DNA of 40,861 nt from Acidobacteriaceae bacterium (GCA_903970405.1 CAJCIT010000154.1:1-40861); one strand, 5' to 3'; counted from the first letter of the stretch, positions 8,016-16,150 are shown. Notes: generated by a model not told the origin, from the sequence alone. Translations and numbers: made by a program.

Positions 8016-8849
8016 TTACAAGTACTTAATCAGAATTACCTCATTGCCCTTTTCGTTGTACAGCATCTCATCCACAATTTTTCGGGCGAGGAGCATGCCG
8101 AACCCTCCGGGGCGCATGTTGTGGTTGACGCGATACTCGACATGTTGCAAAGGATTGCCCGGAGGATTGCCGACCGCCGCGTGCTCCAACTCCTTGACGG
8201 CAAAGCCGGGTCCTGAGTCGCGAATCTGGTACATCGCCATGCGGCCAGTGCGGGCGAAGATGACCTCGATGCACTGGGAGTGATCCCATTGGCAGCCATG
8301 CTCGGCCGCGTTCAGGATCATTTCCCGGCAGGCGGTGCTGAGGTCATCGGCCAGGGAAGCGGGCAGATCGGCGTTCATCTCACGCAGGAGTTGGACGGCG
8401 CGGTCAATGGTGATGGATTCGCAGTGAAGCTGGATGACCAGCCAATTGCTCAGTGCGGAGAGGAAGCCGATCGGTGGAAGGGGCATGGCCGCCTCAATGG
8501 CGCGAACCGCGGCTTCACGAAGCGAAAGCAGAGACCAGGGAGAGCTGAAATAGGCGAAGGCGCCAGTCCGCACGGCGGTGATGGCGTCCATCGCGGAGGG
8601 CTTGGCGCTCAGGACGATAACGCGGGTTTGGCAGTTCCTGGCGGCTGACTCGACGATGGAGAGTTTCTCGTCCAAGGTTCCGCCCACGCCGGTTAGGACC
8701 AGATCGTAAGGTCCGCGGCAGAGACTTGCGGCCGCCTCGGCGTTCGACTCCACGCGATCGATGACGCACGGAAGGCGATCGTGAAGCTCGGCTTCCACGG
8801 CGTCAAGGGCCGGATCGTCGTGGACTAAGAGTATTCTCCTCGTCATCAT
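8016..8849 (-). CDS. degenerate response-regulator receiver fused to anti-sigma-type HATPase
   Basis: It encodes 277 residues. Residues 1-125 fold like a CheY receiver: the acidic pair Asp11-Asp12 is present and IVLSAKPSAMDAITAVRTGAFAY-type sequence follows the family. The phospho-acceptor position is Gly54 (VLTGVGG instead of a typical LTDV) and the conserved Lys is Ser103 (YFSSPW instead of TKPF). Residues about 130-277 are an RsbW/SpoIIAB-type ATPase with N box (E176, N180, AAEHG), G1 box (D211-SGPGF) and G2-like RPGGFGMLLAR (247-257). The fusion suggests a serine-kinase switch governed by protein binding rather than by receiver phosphorylation. The start is ATG 8849 or the adjacent ATG 8846, with GAAG just upstream. 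The STAS gene downstream is the probable substrate or partner. Confidence 0.88.
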   Translation of the reverse strand: MMTRRILLVHDDPALDAVEAELHDRLPCVIDRVESNAEAAASLCRGPYDLVLTGVGGTLDEKLSIVESAARNCQTRVIVLSAKPSAMDAITAVRTGAFAYFSSPWSLLSLREAAVRAIEAAMPLPPIGFLSALSNWLVIQLHCESITIDRAVQLLREMNADLPASLADDLSTACREMILNAAEHGCQWDHSQCIEVIFARTGRMAMYQIRDSGPGFAVKELEHAAVGNPPGNPLQHVEYRVNHNMRPGGFGMLLARKIVDEMLYNEKGNEVILIKYL

Positions 8850-9084
8850 TCTTCAGGCCATCGAAACAACCGGCACTGGGGTTCAGGCACGCACACCTCG
8901 GTGCTTTGAGAGGCAACTGGGTAGCCAAAGCGGGTAAGGCCAAGCGACCGTGGGCGGCGGCCCTTGCCATCCGGATGGCAGGTCGTAACATGTAAACTCA
9001 CAAATGTGTTCTTCCTGTCCAAGATATCAGCGACGTTTCGATCTGGGTCCGCGCTGCGGCGTGGAGGTGCGCCAACCGGGGCGC

Positions 9085-9265
9085 GGTCGTTGACGGTCGC
9101 GGTTCGGAAGGCGTGGACGGGTCCATCTGTCACACGCTCTCAAGCAAGCGACTGCGGCAACGAGGTACTGCGCACCCGCTTGTTAACACGCGCGGTTCAG
9201 AAGGCACGGGCGACCCGCTCGGTCGCGGCTCTGAAGGCGTGGGTGCTTCAGTCAGGCGCCGATTT
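9085..9265 (-). repeat. stop-anchored GC-rich repeat, one full and two partial copies
   Basis: Reading the minus strand from the YceI stop codon (9268), the sequence goes through GGCGCCTGACTGAAGC and CCACGCCTTCAGAGCCGCGA. A second degraded copy follows (9191-9212), and a third (9085-9119) reads CCACGCCTTCCGAACCGCGA then CCGTCAACGACC. The same element follows three other genes in this window. The stretch 8850-9265 otherwise contains no gene and would hold the promoter of the receiver/ATPase gene. Confidence 0.75.
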
Positions 9266-9850
9266 TCACGGCTCACCAGCCGGCCAACTGAAATCCCCTT
9301 CCGCCGTCACCCGAATCGCAACCTTCTTCTCCACCTTCAGCAGGAAGTTGCTCGGATCCTTCATCCCCCACTGCACGTAGGGCACATCGAACTGCGCCGT
9401 GCCGCTGAATCGTCCCCGCTCCACCTTCAGTTCCATCGGAACCGTGATTTCGTGCTTCGCCCCATGTACTTCTAGGCTCCCGCTGACGCGCACGTTCGAG
9501 GCTCCCGGCACGGCGAGCCAACCCTCCCAACTCGCCGGCGTAAACCGGATCTCCGGATACTTGTCGCTCTCCAACACCTCGGCATGCATCCGGCGGTCGC
9601 GGGTCGAGTTGCCGCTTTCGCCGCTCTTCGCATCGATGACCACGTGCCCGGACATGGTTTTCTTCTCGATATTCAGGCTGATTCTGCCCTCTTTCACGCG
9701 AAATGCTCCGTGGGTCGCGTGGATGTTCCCATCCAGGGTCCACGCCACCTGCGTCTTCGCCGGATCGACTGTCGCCGTCGCGCTCTGCGCGTCAGCCGGT
9801 CTGGCGAGACACACCACTCCGATGACGAGAGCAAATAAGAGTAATTTCAT
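9266..9850 (-). CDS. exported YceI-family lipocalin-like protein
   Basis: It encodes 194 residues from ATG 9850, chosen because it gives a clean signal peptide (MKLLLFALVIGVVCLARPADA) and sits 11 bp after the preceding gene's stop. The mature part is a YceI beta barrel: DPAKTQVAWTLDGNIHATHG, GRISLN and GHVVIDAKSGESGNSTRDRRMHAEVL carry the classic YceI 'S.nt....RD.hl....f' region. EIRFTPASW and the C-terminal GDFSWPAGEP follow. YceI proteins bind long isoprenoid or quinone-like lipids in the periplasm. Being the last gene of the polyketide synthase and FAD oxidoreductase unit suggests that it may carry or protect their lipophilic product, which is an inference from context. Confidence 0.9.
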   Translation of the reverse strand: MKLLLFALVIGVVCLARPADAQSATATVDPAKTQVAWTLDGNIHATHGAFRVKEGRISLNIEKKTMSGHVVIDAKSGESGNSTRDRRMHAEVLESDKYPEIRFTPASWEGWLAVPGASNVRVSGSLEVHGAKHEITVPMELKVERGRFSGTAQFDVPYVQWGMKDPSNFLLKVEKKVAIRVTAEGDFSWPAGEP

Positions 9851-9861
9851 TGAACGGGCGA

Positions 9862-10968
9862 TCACGCGCTGAGGAATTCGCGACTGAAGCCCAACACCTG
9901 GCTCGGCGTGAAATCGAAGAAAGAAGACATGCCCGATTGAATCGCCAGTAAGTCGCTGAACACATCGGGCCTTTTGGCCAGTCCCGCAAAAACTCGTTTC
10001 CGGACTGCGGGGAAGTCGCCCAACTTGACCAGCAATGATGACATCTGTCGCGGCCGTTCGAAGAATTCGTTGTGCGCCCGTTGATATCGGCGTAAGTCGC
10101 CACTCGAGTAGGCCTCGGCAAGCGCCACCGCGCCTTTGAACGAAAGACCCATGCCTTCGCCGGTGATCGCGTCTACTGAGCCCGACGCATCGCCGGCAAG
10201 CGCCAGTCCCTCCCGCCAAATCCTCTTCAACCGTCTCTGAACCGTCAGCGATCCCATCTCCGTAGTGGAGAACCTGTGTCCGGCCAGCCGCTCGCCAATC
10301 TCTGGGACCAGCCGCAGCGCTTCATCGAGTCGAAGTTTCTGTTGACGCGATACCAGCGCTACGCAGACTTCCGTCCCTGAAACGGGTGTGACGTAGATTT
10401 GGAACCGATCGCGCCAGTACACTTCCGTGCAGTCTGCCCACGGGTTTACTGCGTAATGCCGCCGGTATCCATAGCGCAACGAAGACCGCTTCGCAGCATC
10501 CAGCCCCGCCGCCCTGCGGATCCTTGAATTATGGCCGTCCGCTGCGACCGCCAGCGCCGCCGAAATCGGCCGCCCGTTTTGCGTCAGGCCGTTGCCCTGC
10601 CAAGCCAGCCCCTTGACGCCCCACCGGATTTCGACGCCCAACTGTTCGGCGCGCTCAATCAAGAGCTTTTGGAGCACCGGCCGACGCACGCCAATCCCAG
10701 TCCCGTTCGGGAAGGCAGCCTGGAAGCTGAGCGAGGCCTCCTGGAACCCGATGCCGCACAACGGTGCTCCGTGGGCCAGATTGAGCTCGACGCCCAATTT
10801 CCGCAACGCCGCGCGCGAATCCGGCAACAAGCCTTCCCCGCACGCTTTTTCGATAGGCGGCGAGGCGCAATCCGCCAGGCAAACCCGATAGCCTTTTTGG
10901 GAAAGCGCGATGGCGGAGGCCAACCCCGCGGGTCCCCCGCCCACCACAAACGCATCCCATTCCGGCAA
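9862..10968 (-). CDS. FAD-dependent oxidoreductase, geranylgeranyl-reductase-like
   Basis: It encodes 368 residues. The N-terminal Rossmann motif GGGPAG (10-15) binds FAD. KACGEGL (41-47) is characteristic of the geranylgeranyl reductase/UbiH-like group. AADGHNS (142-148) and GDASGSVDAITGEGM (259-273) are the second and third FAD contacts. Enzymes of this type oxidise or reduce lipophilic or polyketide substrates. In bacteria they often sit next to type III polyketide synthases, as here, where the synthase ends 39 bp upstream on the same strand. I expect it to tailor the polyketide product. A methyltransferase often found in such clusters is not present in this window. Confidence 0.9.
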   Translation of the reverse strand: MPEWDAFVVGGGPAGLASAIALSQKGYRVCLADCASPPIEKACGEGLLPDSRAALRKLGVELNLAHGAPLCGIGFQEASLSFQAAFPNGTGIGVRRPVLQKLLIERAEQLGVEIRWGVKGLAWQGNGLTQNGRPISAALAVAADGHNSRIRRAAGLDAAKRSSLRYGYRRHYAVNPWADCTEVYWRDRFQIYVTPVSGTEVCVALVSRQQKLRLDEALRLVPEIGERLAGHRFSTTEMGSLTVQRRLKRIWREGLALAGDASGSVDAITGEGMGLSFKGAVALAEAYSSGDLRRYQRAHNEFFERPRQMSSLLVKLGDFPAVRKRVFAGLAKRPDVFSDLLAIQSGMSSFFDFTPSQVLGFSREFLSA

Positions 10969-11007
10969 ACCCAGCCCCCTAGAAAAGCCGCATTTCTAAC
11001 CGCCTTG

Positions 11008-12075
11008 TTACCACTTCAGCAAGACTAACTCGGAGCAGAAGCCCGGACCCATAGCCGCCAGCAACCCGAGGGTGCCCGGGGCCGGCCGCCGGTTCGCCAT
11101 CACTTCCTCGAGCACAAACAGGACTGAGGCCGATGACAGATTCCCGGTCCGCCGTAAGCAATCCCAGGATGCTTTTAGCGCCTCGTCCGGCAAATCCAGC
11201 GCGGCGGCGGTTGCCTCTAAGACGCGCGGTCCGCCGGTATGCAGTACAAAACTCTTCAAGTCCGCTCGCGTCAGCCCTTGGTCCTTCAGAAACACATCCA
11301 CGTCGCGGCCCAGGTTCTGCTTGGCCACTTCCGGCACTTCTCGTGACAACACGATGTGAAAGCCCTTCTCCGAAATGTCCCAGCCCATCACGCGTTGGGT
11401 GTTCGGATATAGAGTCGATCGCGTGGCCAGAATCTCCGGCCCCACGGGACTCGTGGTTTTCGGCGGAGTGACGTCTTTGCCAGCTACCAAGACTGCGCCC
11501 GCGCCATCGCCAAACAGGCCCGCACTGATCAGGTTTGCCACCGACAAGTCATCCGGTTGCAGCGTCAAAGAGCAGAGTTCCACCGATACCAGCGCCGCCA
11601 CTTGATCCGGATAGCCGCGGACGTAGTCGGCCGCCCGCGCAATTCCCGCCGCTCCGGCCACGCAACCCAGGCCAAAAATCGGGTTGCGCTTGATGTTTGG
11701 ATTCAAACCCATCCGGTTCACCAACAGCGCGTCAATAGACGGGCTGGCGATACCGGTAACCGAAACAAAATAAATGGCGCCCAAGTCCTTCGGGGTCAGC
11801 CCCGCTTTTTGCAGCGCGCAACTTAAGGCCTGCTCTCCCAACGTCTGCGCTTCGCGAATCCAGACATCGTTGAACTCGCCCCAGTTCTTCATGTCCAGGT
11901 ACGCCCCGATGGGCATCGCCAGATACCGGCCATCCACTCCGGTTGCGTTGTGCAGCTTGTTCAACACGTCCAACCGCCCCAGGCGTTCGCCCCAATGCAA
12001 CGTGAACGCGTCCAGCAGTACTTGCTGCGGGTAGTAGTTTGGCGGAAGCGCACTGGAGGCGCTTAGTATTCTCAT
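11008..12075 (-). CDS. type III polyketide synthase (chalcone/stilbene-synthase superfamily)
   Basis: It encodes 355 residues from ATG 12075. An upstream in-frame ATG at 12138 would add 21 residues with no family counterpart. The catalytic triad is clear: Cys138 in FGLGCVAGA, His279 in FVLHTGGPRV and Asn312 in RTGNLSSAS. The Cys-His and His-Asn spacings of 141 and 33 residues are close to those of plant chalcone synthase. SLTLQPDD and GLFGDGAGA are also family-typical. The enzyme extends an acyl-CoA starter with malonyl-CoA and cyclises the chain, usually to alkylresorcinols, alkylpyrones or naphthalenes. The product cannot be told from sequence by eye. It is the first gene of the unit with the FAD oxidoreductase and the YceI protein, and its promoter would lie in 12076-12330. 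Confidence 0.95.
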   Translation of the reverse strand: MRILSASSALPPNYYPQQVLLDAFTLHWGERLGRLDVLNKLHNATGVDGRYLAMPIGAYLDMKNWGEFNDVWIREAQTLGEQALSCALQKAGLTPKDLGAIYFVSVTGIASPSIDALLVNRMGLNPNIKRNPIFGLGCVAGAAGIARAADYVRGYPDQVAALVSVELCSLTLQPDDLSVANLISAGLFGDGAGAVLVAGKDVTPPKTTSPVGPEILATRSTLYPNTQRVMGWDISEKGFHIVLSREVPEVAKQNLGRDVDVFLKDQGLTRADLKSFVLHTGGPRVLEATAAALDLPDEALKASWDCLRRTGNLSSASVLFVLEEVMANRRPAPGTLGLLAAMGPGFCSELVLLKW

Positions 12076-12330
12076 GGTCTCGAATCGGCAAGCCGGTGGA
12101 ACAAGGTCTTTGCCGGAATTTCCCCTTCCGGACATCATCCCAAGTTTCTCTTCGAGTTGCGCCGTTATTTCACTGGAGTGTGACTAAGAAGGGTCTTCCT
12201 GTCGCGAATCCAAGGGCAGTGGGCCTGTGGGAAGCCAAACGGGCCACTTCTGACCGGATAAGCAGCAGGGCAGGAAGGTCCAAATTATGGATTTTTGACC
12301 ACACAGAGCGCGACAGGCAAGAATGGAGAG

Positions 12331-12639
12331 GTGAACCGCGAACAGGCCATAGAGACATTACGCGGCTATGAACCGGAACTTAAAGCGATTGGCGTGGTGA
12401 GCGCATCCCTATTCGGGTCGGTGGCACGTGACGAAGCCGGAGTCGATTCCGATGTCGATGTGGTCGTGAAGCTGTCGGAGAACTTTTCTACGGGCGGGTT
12501 CGATTATTTCTGGCAGCTAGACCAACTGGAAAAGCGCCTGTCCGGGCTGCTCGGCTGCAAGGTCGATGTGGTGGCCGAGCCGCTACGCAAGGAACGTTTT
12601 CAAGACGAAATCGACCGGGACCGCAGGCTTGCCTATTAG
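12331..12639 (+). CDS. MNT-type nucleotidyltransferase, no HepT partner
   Basis: It encodes 102 residues starting at GTG 12331, because the family usually begins 'MNREQA.E.LR' as here and GGAGAG lies directly upstream. TTG 12295 is an in-frame alternative adding 12 residues. The nucleotidyltransferase signature GS-X10-D-X-D is exact (Gly29-Ser30, Asp41, Asp43), and a third acidic residue is Asp79 in CKVDVV. Proteins of this size act as antitoxins that AMPylate HepT-type RNase toxins, and they are normally encoded beside a HepT/DUF86 gene. No such frame follows within the 134 bp before the next gene, or upstream. It is either an orphan antitoxin or a solitary nucleotidyltransferase. Confidence 0.88.
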   Translation: MNREQAIETLRGYEPELKAIGVVSASLFGSVARDEAGVDSDVDVVVKLSENFSTGGFDYFWQLDQLEKRLSGLLGCKVDVVAEPLRKERFQDEIDRDRRLAY

Positions 12640-12709
12640 TAAGGCGGCCGGCAAGACCGCCACGCTGCAGGGGCTCCGGGCTGGTCGTTTGAATTTCGCC
12701 ATCTGCCCA

Positions 12710-12748
12710 CAGACTGAAGTCTGTGCCACCAGATGTCAGGTGGCACAG
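12710..12748. repeat. palindromic repeat with 10-bp stem-loop
   Basis: CAGACTGAAGTCTG (12710-12723) is itself a palindrome. CTGTGCCACC (12721-12730) then pairs with GGTGGCACAG (12739-12748) around an 8-base loop, so two hairpins compete. A related sequence, CAGGCTGAAGCCT followed by TGTGCCACC, occurs at 29295-29315. It lies 70 bp after the nucleotidyltransferase stop and 26 bp after the stop of the convergent DUF486 gene. It has no T-run, so a classic terminator is unlikely. Confidence 0.7.
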
Positions 12749-12773
12749 GCCAAAGCCGGCTCTAACCGGTGCT

Positions 12774-13124
12774 TCAGGCCCCCGGTCCGCTTGGCCTAAA
12801 CGCAAACGCAAAGAATGCGGCTACCCCCAGGAAAGCGAAGGCCACCAGATAATTCCACGCAAGTTTTTCCTTTAAGAAGGCGATAGCGAACACAATAAAC
12901 ACCGTGATAGTGACCACCTCTTGAATGATTTTGAGTTGGAAGCCCGAGAAATGACCGAAGCCCAGCCGGTTGGCGGGCACGGCGAAGCAGTATTCGACCA
13001 ATGCGATGCACCAAGAGACCAGAACCGCTTTCCAAAGCGGCCAGGCATGACCGTACTTCAAGTGCCCGTACCAGGCGAAGGTCATGAAACAGTTAGAAAG
13101 AATCAGAAGAATGACAGTAATCAT
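12774..13124 (-). CDS. DUF486 family small membrane protein
   Basis: It encodes 116 residues with four predicted transmembrane helices. The pattern MITVILLILSNCFMTFAWYG, then LKYG, VLVSWCIALVEYCFAVPANR, and FQLKIIQEVVTITVF is that of DUF486 proteins. That family is distantly related to small drug/metabolite transporters but has no established substrate. The length matches the family. It is divergent from the aminotransferase, with a 100-bp intergenic stretch between the two starts. No strong ribosome-binding site is seen in front of ATG 13124. Confidence 0.9.
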   Translation of the reverse strand: MITVILLILSNCFMTFAWYGHLKYGHAWPLWKAVLVSWCIALVEYCFAVPANRLGFGHFSGFQLKIIQEVVTITVFIVFAIAFLKEKLAWNYLVAFAFLGVAAFFAFAFRPSGPGA

Positions 13125-13224
13125 TTTGTTTCAACCCGAAAACCCGCCGCGGTCCCCACCCAACCCAACTTGACATGCTTTGCCTCAAGCGGCTACCCTT
13201 TCGAAATCGTAATAGACCCCGCAT

Positions 13225-14595
13225 ATGCCTGACTCCGCCCTACTGGCTGCCTCCGAATCGTCCATTCGCCTGGTGACGGAAATACCCGGGCCGCGTTCCC
13301 AGGAACTCATCCAACGGCGAACCGCGAACGTCCCGCGCTCACTCGGGATGACCCTCCCCATCTTTATAGAACGCGCCGAGGGCGCGATGCTTGAAGACGT
13401 GGATGGCAACGTCTTTCTCGATTTCGTCGGCGGCATCGGCTGTCAGAATGCCGGGCATCGGCCCGCCGAAACCGTGGCTGCCATTAAAGAGCAGGCCGAC
13501 CATTTACTGCATTCCTGCTTCATGGTGACGCCGTATGAAGGCTACGTCGAAGTCGCCGAGTGGCTGAACAACAACACGCCGGGCAACTTTCCCAAGAAAA
13601 CGATTTTGACCAACAGCGGCGCGGAAGCCGTGGAAAACGCCATCAAAATCGCCCGCACGTACACGCGCCGGCCCGCCATCATCGCCTTTGAAGACGCCTT
13701 CCATGGCCGGACGCAGTTGACCATGACCCTAACCGGAAAGACGCATCCCTACAAAGCTGGCTTCGGCCCCATGGCGCCGGAGATTTACCGGATGCCGTAT
13801 GCCTACTGCTACCGGTGCTCGTACAATTTGACCCACCCCTCCTGCAAGGTAGAGTGCGCCGAGCGCTTGCATTCGATGTTCGCGCGCCACATCGAAGCCG
13901 AGTCGGTGGCGGCCGTCATCTTCGAACCGGTGCAGGGCGAAGGCGGATTCATTGCGCCGCCCGCGGACTGGTTTCAGAAAATCGCGGAGATTTGCCGCAA
14001 GAATGGCACGCTGGTGATCGCCGATGAAGTGCAAACCGGCTTCTGCCGGACCGGGACGACGTTTGCCTGTGAGCGCTTCGGGTTGGAACCGGACCTGTTG
14101 ATCACCGCGAAATCGATTGCGGCGGGACTGCCGCTGGCCGCAGTCACGGGCCGCGCTGAAGTGATGGACGCGCCGCTGCCCGGCGGCCTGGGGGGCACCT
14201 ATGGCGGAAACCCAGTCTCTTGCGCGGCCGCACTCTCCGTGATGAAACTGGTGGACGAAGCCGATCTCGCCGGGAAGGCGGAAGCGATCGGGCGTCAGTT
14301 TGAGGAGCGTACGCGCAACTGGGCGAAGCGGTTCCCGCTCATCGGCGACATCCGGGGAATCGGCGCCATGCGAGCCATTGAGCTGGTGAAGAACCGCGAC
14401 ACGAAAGAGCCCGCCACGGACGAGACGAAACGGATTCTGGGGCTGTGCCACAAGCGGGGTCTGGTAATGATCTCGGCCGGAGTGTACGGCAACGTCATCC
14501 GGCTGCTGGTACCGCTGGTGGCAACGCCGGGGCAGATCTCCGAGGGTCTGGGGATACTCGAAGACGCGCTGGAGTCAACCGAGCCGTTACCATAA
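13225..14595 (+). CDS. gabT: class III aminotransferase, 4-aminobutyrate type
   Basis: It encodes 456 residues of a fold-type I PLP enzyme. Lys296 in LLITAKSIAAGLPL is the Schiff-base lysine, Asp267 in VIADEVQTG contacts the pyridine nitrogen, and TNSGAEAVENAIKIAR (129-144) binds the phosphate. The predicted reaction is transfer of the amino group of GABA or a similar omega-amino acid to 2-oxoglutarate. Four cysteines in CYRCSYNLTHPSCKVEC (195, 198, 207, 211) form a cluster like that in some GABA aminotransferases, where a metal or Fe-S site has been described. No succinate-semialdehyde dehydrogenase gene is adjacent. The symbol reflects the closest functional class and specificity could differ. 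Confidence 0.88.
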   Translation: MPDSALLAASESSIRLVTEIPGPRSQELIQRRTANVPRSLGMTLPIFIERAEGAMLEDVDGNVFLDFVGGIGCQNAGHRPAETVAAIKEQADHLLHSCFMVTPYEGYVEVAEWLNNNTPGNFPKKTILTNSGAEAVENAIKIARTYTRRPAIIAFEDAFHGRTQLTMTLTGKTHPYKAGFGPMAPEIYRMPYAYCYRCSYNLTHPSCKVECAERLHSMFARHIEAESVAAVIFEPVQGEGGFIAPPADWFQKIAEICRKNGTLVIADEVQTGFCRTGTTFACERFGLEPDLLITAKSIAAGLPLAAVTGRAEVMDAPLPGGLGGTYGGNPVSCAAALSVMKLVDEADLAGKAEAIGRQFEERTRNWAKRFPLIGDIRGIGAMRAIELVKNRDTKEPATDETKRILGLCHKRGLVMISAGVYGNVIRLLVPLVATPGQISEGLGILEDALESTEPLP

Positions 14596-14629
14596 TCGAG
14601 CGCCCGCGCAAGACCATGCTTCCGGTGGC

Positions 14630-15937
14630 CTAGACTTCCAACTTCCAGGGGCTTCGATACTTCTCTTTCAGCGCTGACCTCACTTCCTCCTGCTTCACGG
14701 TCCAGTTCTCTTCGTCCCAATCCAGGCGCGTCTTGTGGCGCAGCGCCAGGTTGCCCATCAGGCAAACCGTCGAAGAGCGCACAGTGGTTTCAATCTCGCT
14801 GGCCGGCTTCTGACGCGTGCGGATGCACTCCAGGAAGTTCTTCCAGTGCGGAACATTCATGTCCCGCATCTCGTTGTTGTTCTCCCACGCTTGCGCGGTA
14901 CCGGACGACTTAGTTGGCGTCAGCCAACAGCCCCGGCGGTTCACAAAGACTGTCCCCTCAGTCCCGTGAATCACTGTAGCCGCGCCGTCTTTCTTGTCGA
15001 ACATCGGCATCGGGTTGCAGGTCCGGCTCTCGTAAGTGGTCAGGAAGTGCGGATAGTAAAACGTCGCCATCATCGTATCCGGCGTTTCTGTGTTGTCGTC
15101 GACGTAGAACTTAGTGCCAAGCGCCGTCACGGCAGTGGGCATCACCTCGCCGAAACACTGATGAATCGGGTCGATCAGATGGACGCCCCAATCCGTCATT
15201 GCTCCGCCGGCATAATCCCAGAAGTAGCGGAAGGTGGGGAAAGTGGCCGCCTTGACGCCCCAGCGGTTCGGATTGAAGGGGCGCTCCGGCGCGGGCCCAA
15301 GCCACAGATCCCAGTTCAGGTCGGGCGGCGGCGCGGTATCGGCGGGGTTGCCGTAGCCCGCTTTCTTCACCAGACCGCATTGGTAGGCGTGACAAAAGGT
15401 GACATCGCCGAGCGCGCCGGCCTTCACTAACTCGGCCGCTTGCTTGAAGTAGCCGCCGGAGCGCTGCATGGTTCCGCCCTGGACAACCCGATTGTATTTG
15501 CGGGCCGCCGCCACCATCTTCTTTCCTTCATCGACGTAGACGCAGGAGGGTTTCTCGACGTAAACATCCTTACCGGCTTTGCAGGCCTCCACCATCATGT
15601 AAGCGTGCCAGTGGTCAGGAGTCGAGATACAGACCGCGTCGATCGACTTATCGGCAAGGATCTCGCGGAAGTCGGCCGTGGTTTTAACTGTGACACCGTA
15701 CCTGGCCGCCGCCGCAACAGCTCGCTCCAGATGCGGCTGGTAGACATCGCAGACCGTCACCGGTTGCGCTCCGGCCTTGATCGCATATTCGAGATTCCCC
15801 GAGCCCATGGCGCCCAGCCCGATAAAGCCGACGTTCGTCTTATCGTTCGCGCCCTTCAGATTGCCTGTGAATAGGGCCGTCGTCAGCGCCGCGCCGGCCC
15901 CCGCTATCAAATCCCGCCGCAAAATGGTGTCGCTCAA
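14630..15937 (-). CDS. exported Gfo/Idh/MocA-family oxidoreductase
   Basis: It encodes 435 residues. The N-terminus (LRRDLIAGAGAALTTALF) is a Tat-type signal with the Arg pair at 7-8, as is common for this family in Acidobacteria and Planctomycetes. GFIGLGAMG (37-45) binds NAD(P). VYVEKPSC contains the conserved Glu-Lys-Pro (128-130), whose lysine is catalytic. STPDHWHAYMMVEACKAGKD before it is family-typical, and GGAMTDWGVHLID is in the substrate domain. The enzyme would oxidise or reduce a sugar or inositol derivative, with cofactor bound before export. It ends 34 bp from the convergent aminotransferase stop. The 213-bp region upstream separates it from the TMTC-like gene on the same strand, so it may have its own promoter. 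Confidence 0.92.
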   Translation of the reverse strand: MSDTILRRDLIAGAGAALTTALFTGNLKGANDKTNVGFIGLGAMGSGNLEYAIKAGAQPVTVCDVYQPHLERAVAAAARYGVTVKTTADFREILADKSIDAVCISTPDHWHAYMMVEACKAGKDVYVEKPSCVYVDEGKKMVAAARKYNRVVQGGTMQRSGGYFKQAAELVKAGALGDVTFCHAYQCGLVKKAGYGNPADTAPPPDLNWDLWLGPAPERPFNPNRWGVKAATFPTFRYFWDYAGGAMTDWGVHLIDPIHQCFGEVMPTAVTALGTKFYVDDNTETPDTMMATFYYPHFLTTYESRTCNPMPMFDKKDGAATVIHGTEGTVFVNRRGCWLTPTKSSGTAQAWENNNEMRDMNVPHWKNFLECIRTRQKPASEIETTVRSSTVCLMGNLALRHKTRLDWDEENWTVKQEEVRSALKEKYRSPWKLEV

Positions 15938-16061
15938 AATGTCCTCCCGAGTGTCGCCGTGGACTGCGAGGCCATTATATGCCCTGGGTCAAAAGCGATG
16001 ACGCAGCGCGACAGGAAAGCCGTGAAACAAGGACTCACTCTCCGAGGCGCTCAACCCGCCG

Positions 16062-16081
16062 AGCCGAGAGTCATCTCGGCT
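16062..16081. other. perfect 8-bp hairpin downstream of the TMTC-like gene
   Basis: AGCCGAGA pairs exactly with TCTCGGCT around the loop GTCA. On the minus strand it falls about 70 bases after the TMTC-like stop codon and about 125 bases before the oxidoreductase start. No T-run follows on either strand, so it is a stable 3' structure rather than a clear intrinsic terminator. Confidence 0.5.
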
Positions 16082-16150
16082 GGGCCCGTGTACGGCTGAA
16101 ACGAAAGAACAGCCGACACGAATGCCGGCTCAGCACGCGCCGCGGAGATT

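Noticed and set aside
9085..9265. Direct repeats as a CRISPR array
   Set aside because: There are only three unequal copies with irregular spacing and degeneration, no cas genes nearby, and similar copies elsewhere after stop codons.
12076..12138. N-terminal extension of the type III polyketide synthase
   Set aside because: The extra 21 residues have no family counterpart. MRILSASSALPP is the expected start of the domain.
16062..16081. Hairpin as an intrinsic terminator
   Set aside because: It has a perfect 8-bp stem but no T-run on either strand.
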